NCBI RefSeq assembly: GCF_900167045.1
Contig: NZ_FUXJ01000025.1
Span: 1 to 37,468, forward strand
Length of the DNA stretch: 37,468 nt
DNA from: Legionella maceachernii
GTDB taxonomy: Bacteria; Pseudomonadota; Gammaproteobacteria; Legionellales; Legionellaceae
Direction of reading: 5' to 3'
Position numbers and translations under genes: made by a program. Below, piece by piece: positions 28,791 to 36,620 of this stretch. Below the pieces are notes generated by a model. It did not search any database. It saw only the letters and a list, made by a program, of their open reading frames with translations, and was not told the origin of the DNA. Every line of letters starts with the position of its first letter. Position 1 is the stretch's first letter.

Positions 28791-30161
28791 ATGACAGCAC
28801 TTTTGCAACGATTGAAGAATCTTACAAGTGATACACCCATCACCCAACAACAAGAGACAGGTAATCGCTGGGTATTTCGTGATGAGTTGGAAAAAAAGGG
28901 CGTTGACTTTTTTCAACCACTTGTTCGAATTCATCCCCTACTCGAGTTTGAATACGACATTCATCGCGGGCACCTGTTTCATAGTTTTGCGAGCAAAGCA
29001 AAGGAATCGCAAAAGCGGAAACTGACTCTAGATGAACGGGCCGTGCTTGTAGAGCAGCTCAAAGCGGCTTTGGCAATGGCCGAGCTGCTGGCACATCTCT
29101 ATTATTACTACTTGAATGTGCATTGCCAAAAATTAGGCTCTTTACAAGACGAGCAAAAATACTATCGCCAGGTGCTCTCGATGATGGGGCATCCCATTCC
29201 TGCTCCAACCAATCTCGAAAATGAGCCAACTAATTCCCTTTCAAAACTCATCAAAGACCCCCAAAGCAAATATAATTGGCGTCGTCTGTTTACTATTCGC
29301 ATAAGGCGTGTTTTTATCACGCTACTGCCATTTCTGCAAAATTCACAAGCCTTTCCTAACATCATCAATGGAGTAGATCGATTTCTTGGTCCGACCTTGA
29401 ACTATGTGGCCTGGGTATTTTATGTTCCAAGGCTAACCGTTAATTTGATTTTATTGTTTAAACATCTTTTCCCTAATCAATGGACGGGAATGGCAGAGAA
29501 GGAGGAAGAGTTAGGTTGGCTTGTACGCTTGGAAAGTCAGTTACAGCGCCGTGGGTTGGAGTTAGGTAACGATATGGCCTGGTTTATTGGCGGAATCTTA
29601 GGTTGTTTCTTGTTCATTGGTGGTTTAGCACCAATAGGCTGGTATGTCACCGTCTCCATCTTTTTTTTCGATGTCATTCTGGCAAGTATCCGTGCAGTTG
29701 TTGAGTTGAGCCGAATGCAAAAACTACGCGAAGAGTATAGGGGTATTGCCGAAAATAAACGTAGTAGTGGTGCAAGTCCAGAAGAGCTTAAAGAGATAGA
29801 GGAATACCAAAAGCATTTAGAAGAACGTTTCAGTTGCAAACGACAGCAAGTGATATGGGGTATAATAAGTACGAGTACTTTGTTTTTAGGGATGTGCTGC
29901 GCTTTACCCATCTTTGCCGTTAACCCGGTCATTCCTCTTGTGGGAGCTATTCTAGTGTTGACCGTCACATTAGCAGGTTTTCTCGCTGAGCGATGGTTTA
30001 AGAGCCAGGAAGCAAAAATGAAAGAACCAGAATCTTTTTTCAAAAATCGTAATGTGATGTTTCCGCCGCTAAATCCAACGGAAAGCCGACTGATAGCGCC
30101 ATCATCGCATAACTCTAATGATGGCTTTATTGATGATGAATGTTCGTATAGTGTTCAATAG
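28791..30161 (+). CDS. Multi-pass membrane protein, not recognised
   Basis: 456 residues with a hydrophilic N-terminal third, then hydrophobic segments at about 204-226, 263-282, 283-304, 354-375 and 378-399. A charged coiled-coil-like stretch (about 306-350, rich in Glu and Lys) separates the two helix pairs, and the polar tail contains acidic residues (FIDDECSYSVQ). The open frame begins at a TTG (28740), but ATG 28791 is a better start, with GGGG before it. I do not recognise a family. Several Legionella effectors share this look (paired membrane helices plus coiled coil), so effector status is a possibility only. Confidence 0.7.
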   Translation: MTALLQRLKNLTSDTPITQQQETGNRWVFRDELEKKGVDFFQPLVRIHPLLEFEYDIHRGHLFHSFASKAKESQKRKLTLDERAVLVEQLKAALAMAELLAHLYYYYLNVHCQKLGSLQDEQKYYRQVLSMMGHPIPAPTNLENEPTNSLSKLIKDPQSKYNWRRLFTIRIRRVFITLLPFLQNSQAFPNIINGVDRFLGPTLNYVAWVFYVPRLTVNLILLFKHLFPNQWTGMAEKEEELGWLVRLESQLQRRGLELGNDMAWFIGGILGCFLFIGGLAPIGWYVTVSIFFFDVILASIRAVVELSRMQKLREEYRGIAENKRSSGASPEELKEIEEYQKHLEERFSCKRQQVIWGIISTSTLFLGMCCALPIFAVNPVIPLVGAILVLTVTLAGFLAERWFKSQEAKMKEPESFFKNRNVMFPPLNPTESRLIAPSSHNSNDGFIDDECSYSVQ

Positions 30162-30344
30162 GCGTTGACTCATTTAAAAAGTAACCGAAGGCACCAATAG
30201 TTATTCGTCATAGAGCAACTTCGAATTCAATGCTATTCTTAGGGTTTGTTGGCAACTGGTTGTACCGCAGTGATTTATCTTAATTTCGCTTTGCAAAACC
30301 AATTGTCACCAGCCCTAAATCATTTTGGAATTTTGCGAGGTTCT

Positions 30345-32357
30345 ATGTCAGCAGTTAGCCTACCCCAGTTCACTTCGTTTAATATAGAACATTTTGTTGA
30401 ACATTTGGATAAGCTCCTACAACATAATTTGGAACAAATTGAAATCATTCTAAAGGAAAATACTCAGTTTACTTGGCATAATCTGATGCATCCTTTAGAG
30501 GAAATGGATGATGCGCTTGAGCGTTTTTGGGCGCCTTTATCCCATTTGCATGCGGTGGTTAACTCAAAAAAGCTACGCGATTGTTATCAGGCATGCTTAC
30601 CCAAATTATCCGCCTATGAAGCTGCTATAGGACATAATCATGAGCTCTATAGTGCAATTAAATCGTTAGACACTAGTACCTTAGATAAAGCTCAAACGAA
30701 GATAGTGGAAGACTGTCTGCGTGATTTTGAATTATCAGGCGTTGCTTTGCCCAAAGAAAAGAAACAACGCTTTGAGGAAATGCAAACGCGCCTGTCGCAG
30801 TTAGCCAATCAATTTGAGAATAATGTGCTGGATGCTTCTCAAGCATTTAGTTTACACATCACGGATGAAAAGCGCCTAGCCGGGTTACCCGAGCATGCGA
30901 TCAATACTGCCCATGAGCTAGCTGCGGAAAAAGAGCTAACCGGTTGGATGCTAAATTTAGAATTTCCTTGCTATCTTGCTGTGGTGACTTACGCAGAAGA
31001 GAGGGCTTTACGGGAAGAAATTTATTACGCTTTTGCGACTCGCGCATCCGATCAAGGTCCAAGCGCAGGTAACTTTGATAATACTACCTTGATTGATGAA
31101 ATGTTGGCTTTGCGACAAGAAAAAGCAGCCTTATTGGGGTTTGCCAATTATGCCGAATTATCATTGGCCACAAAAATGGCAGACTCAACAAAGCAAGTTC
31201 TCGAATTTTTGCATGATTTATCAACGCGAAGCCATCATCAGGCAAAAACCGAATTCAAATCCCTACAAGAATTCGCAAAAGAAGAATATGGCATCGAGGA
31301 GATTGCCCCATGGGATTTGGCTTTTCTTTCTGAGAAAAAAAGCCAGAAGGAGTACGCGATATCCCAAGAAGAACTCCGCCCTTATTTTTCGCTTAACCAA
31401 GTCATGGAAGGTTTTTTTACTATAGTGAATAAACTCTATGGTATGAATATGGAGGAAATTACCGGGGTTGATACTTGGCATCCTGATGTAAAATGCTACC
31501 GTGTTCTCGATGAGGACATGCAGTTAAGAGGATATATCTACGCCGATTTATTTGCGCGCCAACACAAGCGCGGCGGTGCTTGGATGGACTCTTTACAAAG
31601 TCGTCGCAAGTTAGCTAATGGCGACGTACAACTCCCGATTGCAACATTGACGTGTAATTTTGCGAAACCTTCAGCAAAAAAAGCGGCTGCTTTATCCCAT
31701 GATGAAGTGTTAACGTTATTCCACGAGTTTGGTCACTGTTTACATCATGTTTTGACGCAAGTTGACTACTTAAATGCTTCAGGAATAAATGGCGTGGAAT
31801 GGGATGCAGTAGAGCTTCCAAGCCAATTTTTTGAAAATTGGTGTTGGGAACACAGTGCCATTCAATTACTAACCCAGCATGTGGATAGCCGTGAAAAGTT
31901 ACCCGATGAATTATTCAGCAAATTGCTTGCAGCTAAAAATTTTCAGTCAGCGATGGCCATGATGCGCCAATTGGAATTTGCTTTATTTGATTTTCGTATT
32001 CACCAAGAATTTAAGTCGGGAGGCTCAGGCCTTGTGGCGAAAATTCTCAATGAAGTGAGAAAGGAAACCACTGTCGTTCCTGTAGCCGCTTACAATCGTT
32101 TCCAACATAGTTTTACGCATATTTTTTCAGGTGGCTATGCAGCAGGTTATTACAGCTATAAATGGGCAGAAGTACTTTCCAGCGATGCTTTTTCCCGTTT
32201 TGAGGAAGAGGGAATTTTTAATTCCAGCACAGGGCGGGATTTTTTACATTCCATTCTTGAAGTAGGCGGGTCAAAAAAAGCGGCGGAGGCTTATTTGCAA
32301 TTCAGAGGACGACCTGCAACAGTGGATGCCTTATTAAGGCATAATGGTATCGAATAA
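30345..32357 (+). CDS. prlC: Oligopeptidase A (M3 family)
   Basis: Cytoplasmic zinc peptidase of 670 residues that degrades oligopeptides and cleaved signal peptides. The zinc site is HEFGH at 460-464 (LFHEFGHCLHHVLT), with the downstream glutamate in the conserved GVEWDAVELPSQFFENW segment and the ending AGYYSYKWAEVLSSDAF. The frame stays open upstream to 30246, but the ATG at 30345 has GCGAGG before it and matches the usual N-terminus. A rho-independent terminator follows. The gene symbol is assigned by similarity to the E. coli protein. Confidence 0.94.
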   Translation: MSAVSLPQFTSFNIEHFVEHLDKLLQHNLEQIEIILKENTQFTWHNLMHPLEEMDDALERFWAPLSHLHAVVNSKKLRDCYQACLPKLSAYEAAIGHNHELYSAIKSLDTSTLDKAQTKIVEDCLRDFELSGVALPKEKKQRFEEMQTRLSQLANQFENNVLDASQAFSLHITDEKRLAGLPEHAINTAHELAAEKELTGWMLNLEFPCYLAVVTYAEERALREEIYYAFATRASDQGPSAGNFDNTTLIDEMLALRQEKAALLGFANYAELSLATKMADSTKQVLEFLHDLSTRSHHQAKTEFKSLQEFAKEEYGIEEIAPWDLAFLSEKKSQKEYAISQEELRPYFSLNQVMEGFFTIVNKLYGMNMEEITGVDTWHPDVKCYRVLDEDMQLRGYIYADLFARQHKRGGAWMDSLQSRRKLANGDVQLPIATLTCNFAKPSAKKAAALSHDEVLTLFHEFGHCLHHVLTQVDYLNASGINGVEWDAVELPSQFFENWCWEHSAIQLLTQHVDSREKLPDELFSKLLAAKNFQSAMAMMRQLEFALFDFRIHQEFKSGGSGLVAKILNEVRKETTVVPVAAYNRFQHSFTHIFSGGYAAGYYSYKWAEVLSSDAFSRFEEEGIFNSSTGRDFLHSILEVGGSKKAAEAYLQFRGRPATVDALLRHNGIE

Positions 32358-32386
32358 TTCATGCAGTGACCGCAAGCCTTCTTTAT

Positions 32387-32416
32387 CGGTTGGGCCTTAG
32401 CCCAACCGTTTGTTTC
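32387..32416 (+). terminator. Rho-independent terminator after oligopeptidase A
   Basis: CGGTTGGGC, loop CTTA, GCCCAACCG (32387-32408): a 9-bp perfect stem followed by a T-rich tail (TTTGTTT), 29 bases past the stop. Its stem is nearly that of the gcv terminator. Confidence 0.75.
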
Positions 32417-32474
32417 TGGAATAAAAACTTGCCCATTTTCACAGAATTTTAAGAGTGCTTTGTCGGGTTAAAAG

Positions 32475-33001
32475 TCAGGGATAATAAATTTGGATTGGTC
32501 TTTTTTTTCTATTTATCACAGCAAAATCCGTCAATTGATGACGCTTCACGGACGTTTTGCTTATAATTTCCCAAACCACATAATGTCGAGCAATTTCTGC
32601 ATCAGCAATAAGCGATCGATGGCATCGCCACGGTAATGCTTCGGCACACATCAGTGCAACTCGCCGCTCATTTTTTATGAGATGATTTAATTCCTTTAGG
32701 CCCTCAAAAATTCAGGTGTTTGCATATAATCAGCAAACCCACGGAAACTGGCATTGCGCCAGCCCTTATTCATAGAGTCTTTAGAAACTCGCCGTAAGCC
32801 TCCTAATTTCGCCATGTGCGTATAAGCAATTTTTTCTTTATGCAAAGAAGCCTTGAGCGAATTTTCGTTAAACCAAGGAACATGACGAGATTTTGGTATG
32901 GACCGAACATCGACAATATGGGTAATTTGGTGAGTGTGTAGTAAATCAAAAAACTCTTCAAGAGTATGGGTAGAATGTCCAATCGTATAAAGGGTAGGCA
33001 T
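32475..33001 (-). pseudogene. DUF488 family gene broken by a frameshift
   Basis: The frame from ATG 33001 reads MPTLYTIGHSTHTLEEF, the classic DUF488 start, through VDVRSIPKSRHVPWFN and SFRGFADYMQTPEF, then stops at 32696-32698 after 101 residues. The missing C-terminal part continues immediately in another frame: ELNHLIKNERRVALMCAEAL followed by PWRCHRSLIADA, ending at TGA 32477-32475. One base lost near 32705 (TTTTTGAGGG, where TTTTTGGAGGG would keep the frame) accounts for the break. Restored, it would be about 175 residues, the normal size. A sequencing error would look the same. The function of DUF488 proteins is unknown. Confidence 0.85.
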
Positions 33002-33223
33002 AAATAACTTCCTTCCTGAGTTATGCAGCTCGTGATTATGGGTAAAGATTGGTTACGTTAATAAACGTCCTATTATTAACTTATAATATAATTTGGATAG
33101 ATTGGTCGATTTTTGCAATACAAAAAATTACTTAGGGACTCAGTCCACCAACTTCAAATTTACTTATGTGAGAGTTGCATCTGTGCCCACGCCCAACATG
33201 AAATTTTGTTCAGTATAAAGATG

Positions 33224-33232
33224 TGTTATAAT
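33224..33232 (+). promoter_or_regulatory. Extended -10 promoter of ssrA
   Basis: TGTTATAAT (33224-33232) is a perfect extended -10 (TGn plus TATAAT), ending 13 bases before the mature 5' end of the tmRNA. No good -35 is needed for this class. Confidence 0.65.
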
Positions 33233-33245
33233 TAAAGTGTACAAA

Positions 33246-33650
33246 GGGGGCGACCTGGCTTCGACGTGGGTTGCGAAACCTGAGGTGCATGCCGAGAATG
33301 AGATCTCTCGTAAATAAGACTCACTAAATATAAATGCAAACGATGAAAACTTTGCTGGTGGAGAAGGCTCTATCGCTGCGTAAGCATTGATAGAAAATTT
33401 TCCCCAATCGTGCGCTGCCAAAAAACCAGCGCCCCGTTGACCGAGCTCGCTTATCGGTATCGAATCAACGGTCATAAAAGATAAGCTCGCAACTTGGTTA
33501 GTCCCGCATCAAGTTGTTAAATCCAGGGAATCGCCGTAAACCATCCTGCCTGTCGGAGGGGTTACGGTTAATACAATAGACAAGGCTAAGCATGTAGAAC
33601 TGATGGCAGAGGATTTGCGGACGCGGGTTCAATCCCCGCCGCCTCCACCA
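33246..33650 (+). ncRNA. ssrA: Transfer-messenger RNA (tmRNA)
   Basis: Ribosome-rescue RNA of about 405 bases that works with SmpB to free stalled ribosomes and tag the nascent protein for proteolysis. The 5' end GGGGGCG (33246-33252) pairs with CGCCTCC before the terminal ACCA (33647-33650) to form a 7-bp acceptor stem with one G-U pair. The T-arm is GGGTTCAATCCCC. The tag frame runs from GCA 33336 to TAA 33383 and encodes ANDENFAGGEGSIAA. The region between forms the usual pseudoknot domain. A promoter lies just upstream. The last 28 bases recur twice downstream as att-like copies, so this gene is an integration target. Confidence 0.97.
33623..33650 (+). repeat. att copy 1: 3' end of ssrA
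   Basis: The 28 bases at the end of the tmRNA (T-arm, acceptor strand, CCA) are the reference copy. Copies 2 (35576-35603) and 3 (36481-36508) each match 26 of 28. The spacing is 1,953 and 905 bases. Confidence 0.85.
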
Positions 33651-33677
33651 AATTCAAATCTAAGAACATCCAATAAC

Positions 33678-33733
33678 ATCTTATAACCCTTGATATTAAA
33701 GGGTTTATACTTTAATCTGGGTCTTTCCCATTT
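33678..33733. repeat. Post-att flank repeats shared between cassettes
   Basis: Positions 33678-33701 are identical to 36509-36532 (24 bases). Positions 33714-33733 are identical to 35630-35649 (20 bases). Each lies just beyond an att copy, so the cassettes share their left-end sequence as well as the att core. Confidence 0.85.
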
Positions 33734-35100
33734 CCGGGGGCATCTTTAAGTAATCTATGTATCTGCCCCACAAGATAAAAGGGAATGGATATAAAAGTAT
33801 AGTTTACGGATTTCCCTAAATTATCTTTTACATCTACATTAGTTTTACTTGGATAATCAGAATTAATTCGCATGGCGAGAGGTAATTTTTTTAATCCCAT
33901 GAAAACATGTAGTGACTTTAGGCTTCCTGTGGCACCAGCTTTTACTTCAATAGGTATAATTTTATTACCATGTTGGATTACATAATCAATTTCAGCACTT
34001 GAACCAGCCTCTTCTCTATGCCAATAATACAAAACTGGTTCAATATAGGGTGGTTCAATTGTTCTTAGCAATTGGCCAACTACCTGTTCAGCGATGCCGC
34101 CATTATTAATCAAAAGAATTTCATTTGTTGAATTAATTTGGTTTAAACTCAGTCCTAGTGCTGTACTACATAAGCCTATATCAAGGAAAATTTCTTTAAA
34201 AAATTTTTCTTTAATTTCAGATGCGAGGGGAACACCATTTGCTGAGCTACTTTGTACTCGGTGGCTAATTCGGGCTTTTTCTAACAGATCTAATACATGC
34301 TTTATTGTCGATGCTTGAATCGTTTTATTAACTCTACTAAATACAAATTTTTGTCCAAGCATTTTTGGAATAGAATTAAGTACTTCGTCTAATCTTTCTG
34401 TCGCTAAACGACCTTTATATTTTGAAAAGTCATCGCGATAGGTGGCCAATAAGTCATTTTGTATTTGACTAACTCTATTCAGAGAGCGTTCAGCAGCCCA
34501 ATTAGAGACTACAGCGGGCATACCGCCGATAATCAGATATTCTTTAAATAAAGTAGTTAATTGCTCGTGAATCGCAGAGGGGAGCTCGACACTTAGGTCA
34601 TATTGATTTAAATAGTCATAAAGTGATTCTTTGTCATTTGCTAATAAAAATTCATCAAATGACAATGGTTCCAAATGCATATAGCTAACTCGCCCAACCG
34701 GCATACTAAATGAGTGCTCCGCTAGAATAAATTCTAATAGAGAGCCAGCGGAGATTACTGCTAGTTGGGGTAAATCTTCTGCAAACCAACGGAGTTTGCT
34801 AAGCAGTTGAGGTGCTGCCTGTATTTCATCTAGGAATAATAAGCACTTTGGGGGATCTATTTTCTGATTTAATACCGTACTTAAATTTAATAAAATTTGA
34901 TTTACATCATTAGAAGCAAAAAGACTGGCATAGGAAGGTCGCTTCTCGAAGTTGAGTTCAATTAATTGCATTCCTGTCTTTTCAGCTAAGTGCCTTACTA
35001 GCCATGTTTTACCAACTTGTCTTGCCCCACGAATGACTAATGGTTTCCGGTCAGGTGAAACCAGCCAGTTATCCATATAATTTAATAGAGTTCGTTTCAT
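33712..35100 (-). CDS. AAA-type ATPase with DUF4143 domain
   Basis: 462 residues: an N-terminal AAA ATPase with Walker A GARQVGKT (25-32) and Walker B LLFLDE (87-92), followed by the conserved SAGSLLEF and the PVGRVSYMHLEPLSFDEFL segment. The C-terminal DUF4143 domain has a restriction-enzyme-like core (EIDYVIQ and IIPIEVKAG, about 397-415). The family is widespread and often mobile; its role is not established. It is the only gene in the first tmRNA att cassette, oriented towards ssrA. Its last codons (NGKDPD and stop) fall inside the shared flank repeat, so the C-terminal tail may have been acquired at integration. Confidence 0.88.
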   Translation of the reverse strand: MKRTLLNYMDNWLVSPDRKPLVIRGARQVGKTWLVRHLAEKTGMQLIELNFEKRPSYASLFASNDVNQILLNLSTVLNQKIDPPKCLLFLDEIQAAPQLLSKLRWFAEDLPQLAVISAGSLLEFILAEHSFSMPVGRVSYMHLEPLSFDEFLLANDKESLYDYLNQYDLSVELPSAIHEQLTTLFKEYLIIGGMPAVVSNWAAERSLNRVSQIQNDLLATYRDDFSKYKGRLATERLDEVLNSIPKMLGQKFVFSRVNKTIQASTIKHVLDLLEKARISHRVQSSSANGVPLASEIKEKFFKEIFLDIGLCSTALGLSLNQINSTNEILLINNGGIAEQVVGQLLRTIEPPYIEPVLYYWHREEAGSSAEIDYVIQHGNKIIPIEVKAGATGSLKSLHVFMGLKKLPLAMRINSDYPSKTNVDVKDNLGKSVNYTFISIPFYLVGQIHRLLKDAPGNGKDPD

Positions 35101-35575
35101 TTAATATACTTATCATTAGTAATATACTAAATTATAAGCAATAATATATTTAAGTCAACAAAACAGATTGTTGTTTTGATTATTAATCCAATAAAACAGC
35201 GCCATGTTTTAATTAATAGCCATGGAAAACAGAGGGTTGTTATTTGAATTTTTAAAGAATTGATGGCGAGTAACACCACATGATATTTACTTTAATCTCC
35301 ATTAAAATACTAATACTTACCTATTACTGGAGATTAAAGTAAATGACGGTAGAACAATTTTTTTATGACCACTAAACCAACCATAAATTGGGTTATCAAG
35401 CAACACCAAAGGTTAATTAAAAAATATAGCGGTTGTAAGGAAACAAATTCAATTCCCGTATACGGAATCAAACTGAACAAAAACGCAATTGTTAACAAAA
35501 AACTACCCAATATCTGCCCAAAAAAGTTGAGCTAAAAATAAAACGCAGTAATATCAATAGATTAAAAAAATTGTC
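35101..35575. other. Non-coding AT-rich stretch of the first att cassette
   Basis: No credible coding frame in 475 bases. It holds the promoter region of the ATPase gene at its left end and a perfect 17-bp inverted repeat (35285-35301 and 35328-35344). The rest is AT-rich and looks like decayed mobile DNA. Confidence 0.6.
35285..35344. repeat. Perfect 17-bp inverted repeat
   Basis: Arms 35285-35301 and 35328-35344 are perfect complements (core TTTACTTTAATCTCC and its inverse), with a 26-base AT-rich loop. The 60-base unit stands alone in non-coding cassette DNA. Confidence 0.8.
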
Positions 35576-35603
35576 GCGGGTTCAATTCCCGCCTCCTCCA
35601 CCA
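35576..35603 (+). repeat. att copy 2 (ssrA 3'-end duplicate)
   Basis: 26 of 28 bases match the end of ssrA, including the T-arm and CCA. It marks the junction between the ATPase cassette and the toxin-antitoxin cassette. Confidence 0.85.
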
Positions 35604-35671
35604 ATTAAGTCCTTGATTTATATATAATAAATCTGGGTCTTTCCCATTTAAGCGGGCACTACTTTGAGTCC

Positions 35672-35705
35672 TTGCAAAACCTATTGAAACAGATATAATT
35701 ATATC
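35672..35705 (+). promoter_or_regulatory. Promoter and palindromic operator of the toxin-antitoxin pair
   Basis: -35 TTGCAA (35672-35677), 16-base spacer, perfect -10 TATAAT (35694-35699). The -10 lies inside a perfect 14-bp palindrome GATATAATTATATC (35692-35705), a natural site for autorepression by the HTH antitoxin. Confidence 0.65.
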
Positions 35706-35726
35706 AAAACGGATATAAAATAATAA

Positions 35727-36050
35727 ATGAAACCGCTACGATTTTTAGGTGATTCGTTAACTCGTTTGCGAGAGTTTGATACTGATACAAAACAAGATGC
35801 GGGTTACCAGCTTGATAAAGTACAACATGGCGAACAGCCCGATGATTTTAAACCCATGCCTTCAATTGGCAAGGGAGTTGAAGAAATTAGAATATGGGAT
35901 GAATCAGGAACGTATCGTGTAATTTATACAGCAAGACTAGCGGATGCAGTATATGTTTTACATGCATTCCAAAAGAAAACTCAAGCCACAGCAAAACGTG
36001 ATATTGATCTTGCAAAAGCACGTTTTGCTGAATTGATGAGGAGCAAATAG
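35727..36050 (+). CDS. higB: RelE/ParE-superfamily toxin, HigB-like (Gp49 type)
   Basis: 107 residues of the phage-derived Gp49-like branch of type II toxins: LRFLGDSLTRLREFDTDTKQDAGYQL, then KPMPSIGKGVEEIRIWDESGTYRVIYTARLADAVYVLHAFQKKTQAT. Relatives are mRNA interferases that act on the ribosome and are neutralised by an HTH antitoxin. The antitoxin gene follows after 2 bases, in the toxin-first order typical of higBA. It lies between two tmRNA att copies. The symbol is by family resemblance and the function here is untested. Confidence 0.85.
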   Translation: MKPLRFLGDSLTRLREFDTDTKQDAGYQLDKVQHGEQPDDFKPMPSIGKGVEEIRIWDESGTYRVIYTARLADAVYVLHAFQKKTQATAKRDIDLAKARFAELMRSK

Positions 36051-36052
36051 AG

Positions 36053-36334
36053 ATGAGTAAAGCAGAAAACTTCGATAATGTTTGGGATGCAATTGCTGAT
36101 ACAGCCGGTGAATCAGCTAATCTGCAAGCAAAAGCCGAATTGATGCGACAAATTGTAGCGATTGTTAAAAAGAATGGTTGGAAACAAGTTGAAGCGGCTC
36201 AACATTGCGGAATTACACAACCGCGTTTGAATGATATGTTACGAGGCCGTATTTCCCGATTTTCATTAGATGCTTTGGTAAATATTGCAGCAGCTATTGG
36301 ACAACGTGTTCATATTGAATTAGAAGCAGCATAG
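36053..36334 (+). CDS. higA: HTH (XRE) antitoxin, HigA-like
   Basis: 93 residues: an N-terminal helix region (SKAENFDNVWDAIADTAGESANLQ), then an XRE helix-turn-helix (about 42-80; WKQVEAAQHCGITQPRLNDMLRGRISRFSLDALVNIAAAIG). It should bind the HigB-like toxin and repress the shared promoter through the palindrome at 35692-35705. Its ribosome site (GAGGAG) sits inside the end of the toxin gene, giving tight coupling (2-base gap). It is cassette cargo bounded by tmRNA att copies. Confidence 0.87.
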   Translation: MSKAENFDNVWDAIADTAGESANLQAKAELMRQIVAIVKKNGWKQVEAAQHCGITQPRLNDMLRGRISRFSLDALVNIAAAIGQRVHIELEAA

Positions 36335-36480
36335 CGGCACCAAAACGGCACCATTTGCAGAGAACTAAAGACTGTAAAAGACAACTGAGCATATTTTAGA
36401 AAAGAGAGGATAACCCAGAACTGACGTGGTATTTCATGGTCTTTGATTGTATTTCACAAAAAGTACAAAAACCTATAGTA
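36335..36480. other. Cassette right flank before att copy 3
   Basis: No gene is seen. It is AT-rich DNA between the antitoxin stop and the third tmRNA 3'-end copy. Confidence 0.6.
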
Positions 36481-36508
36481 GCGGGGTCAATTCCCGCCGC
36501 CTCCACCA
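36481..36508 (+). repeat. att copy 3 (ssrA 3'-end duplicate)
   Basis: 26 of 28 bases match the end of ssrA, with CCA retained. It closes the toxin-antitoxin cassette. The 24 bases that follow (36509-36532) repeat the flank after copy 1 exactly. Confidence 0.85.
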
Positions 36509-36536
36509 ATCTTATAACCCTTGATATTAAAGCCGC

Positions 36537-36571
36537 GTAGCCTTGATGGAGACGCAGTCGTAATCAAGGTT
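36537..36571. repeat. REP-like hairpin beside the IS end
   Basis: GTAGCCTTGATGGAG (36537-36551) onward is related to the REP element at 2778-2809. Its stem CCTTGAT (36541-36547) pairs with ATCAAGG (36563-36569), where the other element has CCTGGGT and ACCCGGG, so the pairing is kept by paired changes. Confidence 0.65.
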
Positions 36572-36601
36572 TATCCATTTCCGGGGTCCTTCCCATTTAA
36601 G

Positions 36602-36620
36602 CTGTCTCTTGATCACATCT
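36602..36620. repeat. IS50-like inside end of the insertion sequence
   Basis: CTGTCTCTTGATCACATCT matches the published IS50 (Tn5) inside end in 18 of 19 bases, by memory of that sequence. It marks the IS boundary at 36602, with the element extending rightward past the window. Confidence 0.8.

Noticed and set aside
33164-33475. 103-residue minus-strand frame
   Set aside because: It is antisense to the 5' half of the tmRNA and shows no family pattern.
35345-35575. Possible remnant of an integrase or transposase
   Set aside because: Translations give only short broken stretches with no recognisable motif, so no call is made.
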